This document shows positions 10,680 to 22,254 of a stretch of 64,000 bases of DNA, one piece after another (position 1 is the first letter of the stretch; each line of letters begins with the position of its first letter). Source of the stretch: Strongylocentrotus purpuratus (lineage: Eukaryota; Echinodermata; Echinoidea; Camarodonta; Strongylocentrotidae). The notes beneath the pieces were generated by a model, which worked only from the letters and a program-made list of their open reading frames with translations, searched no databases and was not told the DNA's origin. The translations under genes were made by a program, and so were the position numbers. The stretch covers positions 35,377,029 through 35,441,028 of the forward strand of contig NW_022145607.1 in NCBI RefSeq assembly GCF_000002235.5, read 5' to 3'.

Positions 10680-11211
10680 TTTAATCCACAGATAGGAGCA
10701 TCACTATCCTGGCTGTGTAGTAAAACCTGTGCTTTTGATTCTAAACATTTCAAACACCACTGTACAAAACTCAACTAATTTCACTCAAAATCTGTACTTT
10801 AGTGATATTTGATGACACTTAAATGGCAGTAAAATACATTTTTTAAAACTTAGATTACTGATGTTACTGACGTAGCTATTGGTGACAATAGTCAAATTAC
10901 TGACTAATCGCCAATAAACCAAAACACAACAACAACGAGTCAGCCCGGCTTGACCAACGAACTCCCACGAAACGAGTGCTCTGATTGGCCATTGGCTATG
11001 TTTTGGTAGGTGGATCCGGAAATATATCGGCCGCCGGGTAATATTTCGATTGCATGAACGTACTGCTTCGCGGTTCTGAGATACAAATTGGATAATTCAT
11101 ATCAGTAAGTCCGTAAATTATGTATTTACTATTAAGTTATCAAATTTAGAAATCAGAAAATTAGATCTAAATAAAGAAAATCGGGGGAGAAATGTCGGAA
11201 AAGAAAAGGGT
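10680..11211. other. No gene seen
   Basis: The start of this stretch carries ATCACTATCCTGGCTGTGTA. The same word occurs near 45,645 and, diverged and inverted, inside both LTRs (near 13,075 and 18,505), so it belongs to a dispersed repeat. The rest is unassigned. Confidence 0.4.
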
Positions 11212-11310
11212 GCCGAAGGCAAAATGATTATGAAGGAAAAACTGTGCGCCATCTACACGTTGGTAATGGCGTTATCACAGTTTTTCCTTCATAATCATTT
11301 TGCCTTCGGC
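11212..11310. repeat. Perfect 35-bp hairpin with 29-nt loop
   Basis: Arm 11,212-11,246 starts GCCGAAGGCAAAATGATTAT. Arm 11,276-11,310 is its exact reverse complement over all 35 bp. The loop is 29 nt. Perfect arms point to a recent fold-back event or the ends of a minimal palindromic transposon. I have no evidence that it is a structured RNA gene. Confidence 0.85.
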
Positions 11311-11370
11311 GTAGACTAGAAGAGATGAGATTGACGGCAGCGAGAGTTTAACACGGCTTGCAAGATTTTC

Positions 11371-11560
11371 AACATGGATGTCGATTTTGACCCATAATTT
11401 CCTTAAAAGGGACCATTAATCGGATTATTTCAATCAAGTTAGTAAGTGGAACCGATGTATTATAGCCTAGGCCTAATTCAAAATTGGATATGCACGAGGT
11501 AAAATGACATTTTGGGGGATTTTGGGGGCATAACAATACGGCCGTGGCAAGTTTGTCATG
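11371..11560. repeat. Dispersed repeat shared with the LTR interior
   Basis: The run TCGATTTTGACCCATAATTT, followed by GGACCATTAAT and ATGACATTTTGGGGGATTTT, is homologous to 19,510-19,680 in the same orientation and to parts of both LTRs (about 13,200-13,370 and 18,640-18,800) in inverted orientation. It appears to be an independent repeat, part of which also sits within the LTR sequence. Confidence 0.7.
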
Positions 11561-11724
11561 TTTGTGGGAGGGGCCTAGCGGCTAAAATCTAGCCGTGATA
11601 TCTTCAACATAGGCTGGCATAGGCGATCGTTCAGTCTCTATAACCGGAGGTCTAGTGGAGCCAGACGTAGTCTCAGTGGAACAACCGACGGTATAGAGAC
11701 TGAAGCTTTCGGTCTATGAATATA

Positions 11725-11885
11725 CCAGCGTTTTGGAGGGGCTGTATCTTTTGATAGAAACATCGGTGAGACTTGAAATTTGAAATGTATTATTCTGATT
11801 ACATTTTTTATTCAAATAACAAACAAAAACGGTGAAAAACGATCCCAAATTGAAAATTGAAAAATCGTTCAGCTCAGACACCCAC
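11725..11885. repeat. Terminal fragment of the GGGTGTCTGA element family
   Basis: About 160 bp match the right ends of the elements at 25,290-27,111 and 27,888-30,623, including GGGGCTGTATCTTTTGATAG and GATCCCAAATTGAAAATTGA. The copy ends in TCAGACACCC, the family terminus. The left part of the element is absent. Confidence 0.75.
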
Positions 11886-11984
11886 TCCAGCAAAGCATAG
11901 AGAGTCCATGCTAATGCGTATGGACCTCTAGCACTGCATGTATGTGGTATGCACGGGGTGGATTTTTTTTAGTATTAAGATCAT

Positions 11985-12040
11985 AAAATGTAAGACAAAT
12001 ACAACATAACATAGGTTATGTTATATTTGTCTTACATTTT
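11985..12040. repeat. 26-bp hairpin with 4-nt loop
   Basis: The arms AAAATGTAAGACAAATACAA... and its complement pair over 26 bp with a single mismatch around the loop ATAG. This is a near-perfect short palindrome of the kind left by fold-back elements. Confidence 0.8.
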
Positions 12041-12209
12041 ACAGTATTTAAGATTATTAAATTATTTTTATAATAGAAAAAAAGAATTCAAAACTAACTT
12101 TTAAAGCCCTTTTTCCTCCTTCTTTTACAGAGACGGCAGCATGATTCCCTCCTCGATTGCGATGACATCAAAACTGCGCACTTTACGCACACCATACACT
12201 GACTTCTAC

Positions 12210-12402
12210 ATGCGCTACAATTCGCCACAAAGACAGCTCACCCCTGAACAACTCGACACAATACCCTCCCTGGATATCTCGCCACAATACCCTGGACAAC
12301 TCGACCGTAGCAAGTTGTGCAGGGTATTGTTGCGAGATGTCCAGGGTATTGTGTCGAGCTGTCTTGGGGCGGGTTGTTTTTGTGGCGAGTTGTCTAGGCC
12401 CC
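12210..12402. repeat. Fold-back repeat built from a CGACACAATACCC unit
   Basis: The left half contains ATTCGCCACAAAGACAGCTC, CTCGACACAATACCCT and CTCGCCACAATACCCT. The right half carries the same words inverted (AGGGTATTGTTGCGAGATG, AGGGTATTGTGTCGAGCTG, TTTGTGGCGAGTTGTCT). Each arm is about 90 bp with internal short tandem units. Frames of 76-88 codons on both strands are produced by this palindrome and are not taken as genes. Confidence 0.75.
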
Positions 12403-12419
12403 GGTGAAAACATACGTGA

Positions 12420-12851
12420 CTCGTGACCCGTGGCTCTTGCGCAACATCTGACGGGTAGTTTTCTTATCTCGCAGACGTTTTCATTTATTGCTTTATCGCA
12501 GGTTTAAAGCACCTAGGCCTCTTATTCCGTACAAATTTCTAGATAGACTTTCGAAATGCTTATTATTAGTATCATTATTAATATTATTATTATTATTTAT
12601 TAAGACCCCAAAATTGCTAAATTGAATATTATACTTTGGACTTATATAGTAATGCTCCGCCACCTCTGTCGGCTAATAGTTGGGCTGAAATGTATACCAA
12701 ACTCTAAAAACGCTCGTACGCAATAGCCTACCGCTGAGCTGTGTACACAACCGATCGCGTCCATATCAACATGCATATATTCGGACGTAAGCGGTCGCGA
12801 ACGGTCTTTAAAAACAAAGGTCAAAAAATCCGAAAATGGCGCACGTTAGCT
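12420..12851. other. No gene seen
   Basis: AT-rich sequence leads up to the left LTR. An ATT-rich microsatellite lies near 12,560-12,600. Confidence 0.4.
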
Positions 12852-14030
12852 GAATTGCGGATGGGCTATAAGCAAACAAGTAGGCCAGATGTCTAGAAAC
12901 CAAGGAAATTTACACTAACGAAACTTGTAAGTTCCATTCTTTATTTATTTGTGATGGGTTAGACTCTATATCCCATTTAATTAATTAGTAGGACATTTGA
13001 AAGTGTCATACCGCAGGCTTTCAAATGTGTCGCGTTAATGTGCTGGTGCCAGTGTTGCCTGTTTTACTACACAGTCAGGATAGTGATGCTCCTATGTTAG
13101 ACCGAATTTTCCGTCTCTTTCGTTCGTTAGCCTCTTATTGGGGTAGGGTCGGCTCTCTCTTTAGAGACGGAAGCCGTTTATACACATGTCCTTGCTAACG
13201 CCACGGCCAGTCCTGGTCGTAGCGTTTTGCCCCCAAAATCCCCCAAAATGTCATTTTACCTCGAGCATGTTATATTGTAAATTAGGCCTAGATCTCTAGG
13301 CTATAATAAATCAGTTCCACTTACCAACTTGACTGAAATAATCAGTTTAATAGTCCTGTAGTGACTTGAACTTTACAAAGGTCACAAATGTTTATCAACA
13401 TTGTACATAGCCAGCATTTTAAACATTCCTTTTGTTAGTACTTTACGTTCAGCCAGCTTCAATAACAATAACAATTTACAGCTGCACATTCTACATATTC
13501 TCTGAGTTAATTTCATCCATGGAACCACCCAGCAACAAGAGTGTTATTTTAGTTACTCCAATCGGATCGCACCTTATTGTTTTAATAAGCCAATCATCAC
13601 ACTTTTAGCGCACTTGGATAAGTCTCCACACACGGTTTTTACTCACTTCTCCGGTCTTCAGTTTTCATCATCGGACTTGTTTTATATAGGACGTTTTCGG
13701 ATTATTCAACAAGCTTCTTCTCATTAGTTTTCACGTTATAGCGAGTTTCATCATCATCATTTTATTTGAGGACTAAATCGCAAATTAGATTTGTCTTCTA
13801 TTTAATTTCGGGAAGTGTGAACTGTAAGGTTGTGTGCCTTCATCCTATTCGCGTTTCACTAGCTAGCTAGTCGCGCTCCACGTGCTGATTCTTCACTTCG
13901 CTTTATCGCTCTATTCTTCCTCTTCATGATTCGCCTTCCAGTTGCTTTCTATACTCGAGATATCAACGCTGAGGATTATTATTAACGGTAAGAATACTCA
14001 TTTAGTTTCTACACAACATTTATTCCTACA
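12852..14030 (+). repeat. 5' LTR
   Basis: This copy begins GAATTGCGGATGGGCTATAA and ends TTATTCCTACA, matching 18,280-19,458 throughout the parts I compared. Its middle third shares sequence with dispersed repeats at 11,371-11,560 and 19,560-19,800, in inverted orientation. Confidence 0.92.
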
Positions 14031-14044
14031 TTGGTGACCCCGAA
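14031..14044 (+). promoter_or_regulatory. Primer-binding site
   Basis: TTGGTGACCCCGAA begins directly after the 5' LTR. It has the TGG start expected of a site complementary to a tRNA CCA end. From memory, CsRn1-type elements use tRNA-Trp. I could not check this. Confidence 0.75.
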
Positions 14045-14077
14045 TTTTTTGTTCTTCTACGAGCGATATTTTCTTTT

Positions 14078-15046
14078 GTGTGTATGATGACGACGACATC
14101 ACCGTCAACGGAAATGCCCGACTCCGACCCCGCCGCGGCCGCGACGGCACCGGGCAGTACCGGGCCAGCTGTTACTGCTTTTGGACTCAAGTTACCGCCG
14201 TACTGGCCGGGCGATCCGGCACTCTGGTTCGCCCAGGTGGAGGCGCAGTTTTTGACGCGGGCTATTACGCGACAAGAGACTAAATTTGCACATGTCATCA
14301 GCTCATTACAGCCTGAAGTAGCACAGGAGGTCAGGGACTTCATAATTGCCCCCCCTGCTAAGGATCGCTATGACAAACTGAAATCTGAACTCGTCAAACG
14401 AACTGGCGTTTCCGAACAGAAGAGAATTCACCAGCTTCTTAATGCGGAAGAGTTAGGTGACCGCAAGCCTACTCAACTTCTTCGTAGAATGCGACAACTA
14501 CTAGGAGAATCCACATTAGAGGAAGGGATTTTGAAGCAACTTTTTCTACAACGCCTACCGAATAATGTCAGAATTATTCTTGCTTCGTCATCCGACTCTG
14601 TCTCCATCGAACAATTGGCGGAGTTGGCGGATAGAATCTTGGAGATTTCTTCCCCATTTTCTGTGTCTGCTGTAGAGTGCACGCCTGCTAGTACTACTGT
14701 TTCCTCATCACCGCCACAAGTTTCTGCGGAGGTTCAACAGCTTTCCAGGCAAGTCACACAACTCACAGCACAGGTGCAAGCTCTGACTTCTTCCCTCCAG
14801 GAGGATCGTCGTAGTCGAAGTCAGCATCGCGATGCATCTCATCCACCTCGACGTCCTTCCAGATCCAAGAGTCCACGGAGACAACAGCATCATCAAGGAG
14901 CTGAGTGCTGGTATCACTGGACTTATGGTGACAGAGCTCGCAAGTGTGTGAGTCCGTGCTCGTCCAGCCGCCGACATTCGACATCGCATTCGACACCTTC
15001 AACCTCGCAGTCATACCCTCAGGGAAACGACCTAGCCAAGGAATAG
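14078..15046 (+). CDS. gag: gag of the LTR retrotransposon
   Basis: This 322-residue frame encodes the structural protein of the retrotransposon. It has an Ala/Pro-rich N-terminus, a capsid-like core beginning [19 protein letters not shown], a Ser/Arg-rich basic region, and a zinc knuckle of the form C-x2-H-x9-C-x3-C near the C-terminus. The knuckle differs from the usual CCHC order and is the main reason for the CsRn1 assignment. The end overlaps the start of the pol frame, which lies in a different frame, as is usual in Gypsy elements that use frameshifting. Confidence 0.85.
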   Translation: MCMMTTTSPSTEMPDSDPAAAATAPGSTGPAVTAFGLKLPPYWPGDPALWFAQVEAQFLTRAITRQETKFAHVISSLQPEVAQEVRDFIIAPPAKDRYDKLKSELVKRTGVSEQKRIHQLLNAEELGDRKPTQLLRRMRQLLGESTLEEGILKQLFLQRLPNNVRIILASSSDSVSIEQLAELADRILEISSPFSVSAVECTPASTTVSSSPPQVSAEVQQLSRQVTQLTAQVQALTSSLQEDRRSRSQHRDASHPPRRPSRSKSPRRQQHHQGAECWYHWTYGDRARKCVSPCSSSRRHSTSHSTPSTSQSYPQGNDLAKE

Positions 15047-18000
15047 CGGCGACAAGTTCCCTTGGCGACAAACCTCATAGTCGTCTTTTCTTCATTTTTG
15101 ATAAGAACTCAGGCAAGCGTTTCCTGGTTGACACAGGAGCCGAAGTGAGTATTTTTCCCCAGTCACTGTTGGAGAAATCTCAATTTTCATCGGTCGGAGC
15201 GTCGAAGATCCAACTTCAAGCAGTCAATCATTCGCCGATCAACACTTTCGGTGAGCGATCTTTTACTTTGGATCTTGGATTGCGACGAGTGTTTCGCTGG
15301 ATTTTTATTGTCACGGATTTGAAGACGCCTATATTAGGAGCGGATTTTCTTACTAACTTTGGTTTACTCGTCGACGTGAAACATCGCAGGTTGATCGACA
15401 CTAAAACCAATCTTAGTGTGTGTGGATTCGGCTCCTACACTGGAACTATCAGTCCCATGTATGTGAGAGGGGTTTCTGATGACCGCTTTCACGTTCTCCT
15501 CCGCAGCTACCAGGACATTACTCGCCCGGTATACAAGCCCGACGGTGTGAAGCACGGGACTACTCATCATATCCAGACACGAGGTCCCCCTGTTGCAGCT
15601 CGTCCTCGGCGCCTCGCTCCTGATCGTCTTAGAGTAGCTAAGGCCGAGTTCGACCACATGTTAGACCTGGGCATTATTCGCCCATCGGACAGTAATTGGG
15701 CTTCTCCACTCCATATGGTCCCAAAGAAGACCCCAGGTGACTGGCGACCTTGTGGGGATTACCGCGCCCTCAACTCTCGGACAACTCCTGATTGTTACCC
15801 GATACCCCACCTACAAGATTTCTCATCCTGCCTCAGTGGTAAGACGATTTTTTCTAAGATTGATTTAATTCGTGCTTATCACCAGATCCCAGTCGAGCCG
15901 TGTGATATCCCAAAGACTGCAATAACCACTCCATTCGGACTTTTCGAGTGGGTTCGCATGCCCTTTGGACTTCGGAACGCGGCTCAGTCTTTTCAACGGC
16001 TGATGGATGAAGTTGTTCGTGGTCTCCCTTTTGTCTTTGTGTACCTCGACGACCTGCTCGTTGCCAGTACTACGGATGACGAACATGTGACACACCTCCG
16101 CCTACTTTTTGATCGACTTCGTGAGTATGGCATTGTCATCAACACTTCCAAGTGTCAGTTTGGTGTATCTTCATTGACTTTTTTAGGCCACCACGTGGAT
16201 CAGCATGGTATCTGTCCTCTCAACGACAAGGTGGAACACATCCGGAAGTTTCCTACTCCAACTTCGCTCACTACACTGAGAGAATTTCTTGGTCTCATGA
16301 ACTTTTACAGACGTTTTATTCCTCACTGTGCTGAAGTGCTCCAACCTTTGACAGATCTACTTAAAGGCAGGAAGAAGAAGAAAGAGTCTATCACACTCAA
16401 TGAAGCTGAGCTCTTAGCTTTTAATCGAGCTAAACAGGACTTAGCTGACGCTTCTATCCTTGTGCACCCTCGATCTGGAGTTCCTCTCTGTTTACTCGTC
16501 GATGCATCAGACTATGGTGTCGGTGGAGTGCTCCAACAGTTAGTGGACAACACTTGGCAGCCACTCGCTTTCTTTTCCAAGCGGCTCCAGCCGGCAGCAA
16601 CTCGGTACAGCACGTTTGGACGCGAGCTGCTCGCTGCCTACCAGAGCGTGAGACATTTCCGCCATATGCTCGAAGGCCGGACTTTCACCATCTTCACCGA
16701 TCACAAGCCCCTCACCTACGCTTTGCAGGCTAAGCCGGGCAGACACTCACCCCGAGAGATTCGACACCTAGATCTCATCTCACAGTTCACCTCTGATATA
16801 CGTCATATCAGTGGTAAGCACAACACTGCAGCCGACGCCCTCTCTCGTCTGCCTATCAGTGCCGTCGACTCAACTTCCATTGTCGATTTTGCTGCCTTAG
16901 CTCGATCACAGAAGGATGATGAGGAGTTCGCCGACTTGTCAGACACTTCGCTCAAGCTTGAGTCGATACCACTTCCAGGCACACTCACCACTTTGCTTTG
17001 TGACATTTCCACTGGGAGTGCCAGGCCTCTAGTGCCAGTTTCGCATAGGAGAACAATTTTCAATTCACTCCACGGATTATCACACCCTGGTGCTCGAGCA
17101 ACTCAGAAGGTGATAACAGAGCGTTTCGTTTGGCCGGGAATCAAGCGCGACATCAGGAACTGGACGCGTACCTGTCTGGAGTGTCAGAAGTGTAAAGTTC
17201 ATCGACACACCAGAGTACCTTTGGGCACATTCGCATCCCCAGATGCTCGATTCTCGCATGTTCATATAGACCTCGTGGGTCCACTTCCTCCTTCGGAAGG
17301 TAATAGCTATCTTTTGACTTGTGTTGATCGCTTTACCAGATGGCCAGTAGCTATTCCGATCCCGGACATTACTGCCGAGACGGTAGCACAGACTTTTGTG
17401 GCCAGATGGGTGGCGAATTTTGGCACACCGGCAACCATCACTACAGACAGGGGGAGACAGTTCGAGTCCGCCCTTTTCCTCGCCCTCACCAACCTACTCG
17501 GCACTACTCGTATTCGGACAACTTCATATCATCCAGCCTCGAATGGGTTAGTAGAACGCCTACATCGTCAGCTCAAAGCTTCGATCAAGACATATAACAC
17601 TGTACGCTGGACTGAAGTGTTGCCCCTTGTACTATTGGGGATACGCACAGCTGTCAAGTCTGACATTGGATGCTCCTCAGCTGAGTTGGTGTTTGGGACA
17701 AGCATTAGGTTGCCTGCCCAATTCGTAGAACCGACGAAGCCAGACACAGACATTGATCCGGCGAACTATGTACATAGACTGAAAGAGCTGATGAGTAAGC
17801 TACGCCCCACTCCTCCTCGCAAACAACGACATGCTAGTACCCAGATTCATGCTGACCTTCATTCTGCTAGCCATGTATTTTTGCGCCAAGATGCGGTCAG
17901 GAAACCCCTAGAACCGCCCTACAGGGGTCCCTTCCCAGTTCTCCGCCGTACTGACAAGTTTTTCTCCATTGACATTAATGGTAAGCGTGAGAACGTCAGT

Positions 18001-18243
18001 GTAGAACGTTTAAAGCCTGCATTCTTAGAGGATTGCGCAACTCCGGAGATCGCACCACCACACGACGATATCCCGTCATCATCGACCATGGTTCGGCCTC
18101 CACGCGTAGATCCCCCGTCATCGTTGGTCGCAGATCGGCTGCCGAGCTCTGCTTCTACCCCGCCTGTCGAGCCGCGAAAGACGCGATCCGGCCGGCATGT
18201 CAGGTGGCCAGCACGCTATGTGGAATGTTTTGGTTATGGATGA
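14944..18243 (+). CDS. pol: pol of the LTR retrotransposon
   Basis: The 1,099-residue frame contains, in order, an aspartic protease ([10 protein letters not shown]), reverse transcriptase ([10 protein letters not shown]), RNase H ([12 protein letters not shown] and [11 protein letters not shown]), and an integrase with an HHCC finger and a D,D,E core ([26 protein letters not shown]). The domain order protease-RT-RNaseH-integrase is that of Ty3/Gypsy elements. No envelope frame or chromodomain follows. The first in-frame ATG is given as the start, although translation probably enters from gag. Confidence 0.92.
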   Translation: MCESVLVQPPTFDIAFDTFNLAVIPSGKRPSQGIAATSSLGDKPHSRLFFIFDKNSGKRFLVDTGAEVSIFPQSLLEKSQFSSVGASKIQLQAVNHSPINTFGERSFTLDLGLRRVFRWIFIVTDLKTPILGADFLTNFGLLVDVKHRRLIDTKTNLSVCGFGSYTGTISPMYVRGVSDDRFHVLLRSYQDITRPVYKPDGVKHGTTHHIQTRGPPVAARPRRLAPDRLRVAKAEFDHMLDLGIIRPSDSNWASPLHMVPKKTPGDWRPCGDYRALNSRTTPDCYPIPHLQDFSSCLSGKTIFSKIDLIRAYHQIPVEPCDIPKTAITTPFGLFEWVRMPFGLRNAAQSFQRLMDEVVRGLPFVFVYLDDLLVASTTDDEHVTHLRLLFDRLREYGIVINTSKCQFGVSSLTFLGHHVDQHGICPLNDKVEHIRKFPTPTSLTTLREFLGLMNFYRRFIPHCAEVLQPLTDLLKGRKKKKESITLNEAELLAFNRAKQDLADASILVHPRSGVPLCLLVDASDYGVGGVLQQLVDNTWQPLAFFSKRLQPAATRYSTFGRELLAAYQSVRHFRHMLEGRTFTIFTDHKPLTYALQAKPGRHSPREIRHLDLISQFTSDIRHISGKHNTAADALSRLPISAVDSTSIVDFAALARSQKDDEEFADLSDTSLKLESIPLPGTLTTLLCDISTGSARPLVPVSHRRTIFNSLHGLSHPGARATQKVITERFVWPGIKRDIRNWTRTCLECQKCKVHRHTRVPLGTFASPDARFSHVHIDLVGPLPPSEGNSYLLTCVDRFTRWPVAIPIPDITAETVAQTFVARWVANFGTPATITTDRGRQFESALFLALTNLLGTTRIRTTSYHPASNGLVERLHRQLKASIKTYNTVRWTEVLPLVLLGIRTAVKSDIGCSSAELVFGTSIRLPAQFVEPTKPDTDIDPANYVHRLKELMSKLRPTPPRKQRHASTQIHADLHSASHVFLRQDAVRKPLEPPYRGPFPVLRRTDKFFSIDINGKRENVSVERLKPAFLEDCATPEIAPPHDDIPSSSTMVRPPRVDPPSSLVADRLPSSASTPPVEPRKTRSGRHVRWPARYVECFGYG

Positions 18244-18279
18244 AGACAATTATATTGCCATCTTGGATTCAAGATTCAA

Positions 18280-19458
18280 GAATTGCGGATGGGCTATAAG
18301 CAAACAAGTAGGCCAGATGTCTAGAAACCAAGGAAATTTACACTAACGAAACTTGTAAGTTCCATTCTTTATTTATTTGTGATGGGTTAGACTCTATATC
18401 CCATTTAATTAATTAGTAGGACATTTGAAAGTGTCATACCGCAGGCTTTCAAATGTGTCGCGTTAATGTGCTGGTGCCAGTGTTGCCTGTTTTACTACAC
18501 AGTCAGGATAGTGATGCTCCTATGTTAGACCGAATTTTCCGTCTCTTTCGTTCGTTAGCCTCTTATTGGGGTAGGGTCGGCTCTCTCTTTAGAGACGGAA
18601 GCCGTTTATACACATGTCCTTGCTAACGCCACGGCCAGTCCTGGTCGTAGCGTTTTGCCCCCAAAATCCCCCAAAATGTCATTTTACCTCGAGCATGTTA
18701 TATTGTAAATTAGGCCTAGATCTCTAGGCTATAATAAATCAGTTCCACTTACCAACTTGACTGAAATAATCAGTTTAATAGTCCTGTAGTGACTTGAACT
18801 TTACAAAGGTCACAAATGTTTATCAACATTGTACATAGCCAGCATTTTAAACATTCCTTTTGTTAGTACTTTACGTTCAGCCAGCTTCAATAACAATAAC
18901 AATTTACAGCTGCACATTCTACATATTCTCTGAGTTAATTTCATCCATGGAACCACCCAGCAACAAGAGTGTTATTTTAGTTACTCCAATCGGATCGCAC
19001 CTTATTGTTTTAATAAGCCAATCATCACACTTTTAGCGCACTTGGATAAGTCTCCACACACGGTTTTTACTCACTTCTCCGGTCTTCAGTTTTCATCATC
19101 GGACTTGTTTTATATAGGACGTTTTCGGATTATTCAACAAGCTTCTTCTCATTAGTTTTCACGTTATAGCGAGTTTCATCATCATCATTTTATTTGAGGA
19201 CTAAATCGCAAATTAGATTTGTCTTCTATTTAATTTCGGGAAGTGTGAACTGTAAGGTTGTGTGCCTTCATCCTATTCGCGTTTCACTAGCTAGCTAGTC
19301 GCGCTCCACGTGCTGATTCTTCACTTCGCTTTATCGCTCTATTCTTCCTCTTCATGATTCGCCTTCCAGTTGCTTTCTATACTCGAGATATCAACGCTGA
19401 GGATTATTATTAACGGTAAGAATACTCATTTAGTTTCTACACAACATTTATTCCTACA
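18280..19458 (+). repeat. 3' LTR
   Basis: This is the second LTR copy, equal in length to the first and ending TTATTCCTACA at 19,458. The purine tract expected just upstream is not obvious. Confidence 0.92.
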
Positions 19459-19805
19459 GTCCCTTTTTAGGAAATTATGGGTCAAAATCGAAATCCATTT
19501 TGAAAATCTTTTTCAACATGGATTCCGATTTTGACCCATAATTTCCTAAAAAGGGACTATTAAACTGATTATTTCAGTCAAGTTGGTAAGTGGAACTGAT
19601 TTATTATAGCCTAGGCCTAATTTACAATATAACATGCTCGAGGTAAAATGACATTTTGGGGGATTTTGGGGGCAAAACGCTACGACCAGAACTGGCCGTG
19701 GCGTTAGCAAGGACATGTGTATAAACGGCTTCCGTCTCTAAAGAGAGAGCCGACCCTACCCCAATAAGAGGCTAACGAACGAAAGAGACGGAAAATTCGG
19801 TCTAG
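19459..19805. repeat. Hairpin followed by an inverted copy of an LTR segment
   Basis: Positions 19,459-19,560 fold into arms of about 40 bp (GTCCCTTTTTAGGAAATTAT against its complement) around a 19-nt loop. The following 240 bp are the reverse complement of the middle of the adjacent LTR, including the CTAACGAACGAAAGAGACGG block. It is homologous to the repeat at 11,371-11,560. Confidence 0.75.
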
Positions 19806-19865
19806 ATCTACTCCTATGTGTGCAGACACCCTAATATGATCAGATGATTATGATTAAAATTAGGG

Positions 19866-21437
19866 TAGAGTAAAGTACCCGGTAATCGGTCAGCTCCGGT
19901 TTTCGGCCAATTGGTTGGATACATGGTAAAATCACTTTAAAATACATCGCATAATAGCATAACACATATCCCACACATACCATACCATGCCAGTGTCACT
20001 GAAGAACCACATTTGCAATGAAAAATATATCCTAAAATATCACATTTTAGCGATGTAATCGGCGGTCCCGCTACCCAAATCTGAAAAATCGAGTTTCTTA
20101 CGCGTGTATGTAAGAAATATGGGTACCATAAAATGAGCTTTATTTCAAGTATTTTTCAGATATAGAGCCCGATTTTGTGCTGGTCGCAAGCTCAAAAGTA
20201 TCTCATCGCATGTATTAAATCAATGCAGCCGCACACCGCGACGCACACACGATATGTCTGTCTAATTCAGATTCCAACTTCCGATCACCGCTGTGCCTGT
20301 ATTCGGCCAGGCGAGCACCCGGGAGCTCCGGCGTGGGATACCTGCTCCGCCCGCTTGTGCTAGACATCAGCGCAGAAACGCACGGCGCGCGCGAGCGCTT
20401 CCTATTGACTTTGTACATGCGGCCGTAAACTGAAACGCTCGGCCGATAACCGGCTCCAAAACAGTGAAAATTGAAATGAATATTGTCATGGCAATTCGTG
20501 ATTTTTTTTTGGGATTCTTTTTTTGTTTAAATAATAATAATATTTGCTTCATGATTTGAACAAGAAATGATAATAAATAGGAAGTAAAGAGTCCAATAAA
20601 TAGGATTTTGTCTTAAGTGGCCGAAAACCGGGTACTTTACTCTAATCTAGACCCCTAGTAGAGTAAAGTACCCGGTTTTCGGCCACTTAAGACAAAATCC
20701 TATTTATTGGACTCTTTACTTCCTATTTATTATCATTTCTTGTTCAAATCATGAAGCAAATATTATTATTGTTTAAACAAAAAAAGAATCCCAAAAAAAA
20801 ATCACGAATTGCCATGACAATATTCATTTCAATTTTCACTGTTTTGGAGCCGGTTATCGGCCGAGCGTTTCAGTTTACGGCCGCATGTACAAAGTCAATA
20901 GGAAGCGCTCGCGCGCGCCGTGCGTTTCCGCGCTGATGTATAGCACAAGCGGGCGGAGCAGGTATCCCACGCCGGAGCTCCCGGGTGCTCGCCTGACCGA
21001 ATACAGGCACAGCGGTGATCGGAAGTTGGAATCTGAATTAGACAGACATATCGTGTGTGCGTCGCGGTGTGCGGCTGCATTGATTTAATACATGCGATGA
21101 GATACTTTTGAGCTTGCGACCAGCACAAAATCGGGCTCTATATCTGAAAAATACTTGAAATAAAGCTCATTTTATGGTACCCATATTTCTTACATACACG
21201 CGTAAGAAACTCGATTTTTCAGATTTGGGTAGCGGGACCGCCGATTACATCGCTAAAATGTGATATTTTAGGATATATTTTTCATTGCAAATGTGGTTCT
21301 TCAGTGACACTGGCATGGTATGGTATGTGTGGGATATGTGTTATGCTATTATGCGATGTATTTTAAAGTGATTTTACCATGTATCCAACCAATTGGCCGA
21401 AAACCGGAGCTGACCGATTACCGGGTACTTTACTCTA
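19866..21437. mobile_element. Head-to-head pair of 779-bp fold-back elements
   Basis: Arm 1 (19,866-20,644) and arm 2 (20,659-21,437) are exactly equal in length and are reverse complements with very few differences. They are separated by only 14 bp. Each arm also begins and ends with TAGAGTAAAGTACCCGGT or its complement, so each is a complete TIR element. The longest frames, 61 codons occurring once per arm, are mirror copies and not genes. The terminal sequence is related to those at 35,622 and 27,854. Confidence 0.88.
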
Positions 21438-22254
21438 GACGTCTATTAGTAAAAAATTGGGCTAAAATTGCTTTGCTAAGAATCGATATTAAACTGGTAA
21501 AAAAACTGCTTTAAAAAATGGATACGAAACTATACTAGCGCCCAAACACCTATATCACAATTGTATTCACATAAAAAACTCAGCGACAACACGTACTAGG
21601 CTATTTCCTCTTCTGTTTTGCTGCCCCGCAAACGTAACCCACATAGAAACCAATTAGTGGGACATGACAAACAATCTTGAGTTACTGAAAATCAGGTTTC
21701 ACCAAAAGTGAAACGCGAAATGAAACAGAAAGGCTACATAAAAGACTTACACGTTACAATGGGCTTGTTCTCCATTGTCTTTTCATCACCAATACTGTAT
21801 ATGAAGTTTAAAAACCTGAATATTTCACGTCGAAATTTATGGAAAATTAATCAGATTAGGCCTACTTTTATATTCGCGATAAATAAATAAAACTTCCGCC
21901 GGAAATTTTAGTTCGCAGGTAGTAAGGGTGTCTCCAAAACGAAAAATTACAAATGAAAGTGTAAACATAATTAAAGAGAAAAAATAGAAACGATAGAAAG
22001 AAATGAGAAATGGGTAAGAAATAAGAAATAGAAATAATAAAGAGATAAGAAATGAGAAATGGGTGGTAAAGAGAAGAAAAATATAAATGCGTGGGACGAG
22101 GGAGCAGTGGCTCAATGAGCAAAAACTTTTTTTTGGGGGGGGGGAGGGAGGGGGGGAGGCAGAAACAAATCCGCATCACCCCCACTCTTAAATGTTACAT
22201 TCAGGCCACGCAAAACGTTTTTCACCTCCCTCGCTCCCTGCTGGGTATATACTA
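21438..22254. other. No gene seen
   Basis: Low-complexity GAAAT-rich DNA (21,950-22,090) and a G-run (22,131-22,157) occur here. Frames across them are compositional. Confidence 0.45.

Larger units (their letters stand above)
12852..19458 (+). mobile_element. Ty3/Gypsy LTR retrotransposon, probably CsRn1 clade, looks whole
   Basis: The element has two LTRs of equal length (1,179 bp), a primer-binding site, gag and pol, all in order on the plus strand. The LTRs looked identical wherever I compared them, which implies a very recent insertion. The coding regions look whole, with no break noticed. The gag knuckle spacing (C-x2-H-x9-C-x3-C) and the gag block [19 protein letters not shown] are features I associate with the CsRn1 clade. 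I found no clear target-site duplication at the two ends. Confidence 0.92.

Noticed and set aside
11212-11310. Hairpin considered as a microRNA precursor
   Set aside because: Perfect 35-bp pairing is atypical for animal precursors, and there is no conservation or expression evidence.
12141-12413. Overlapping 76- to 88-codon frames on both strands
   Set aside because: They are produced by a palindromic repeat. Neither strand shows a known domain.
20367-20936. Twin 61-codon frames considered as a duplicated peptide gene
   Set aside because: They are mirror images in the two arms of the palindrome. Low-complexity Lys/Asn runs and no family explain them better as chance.
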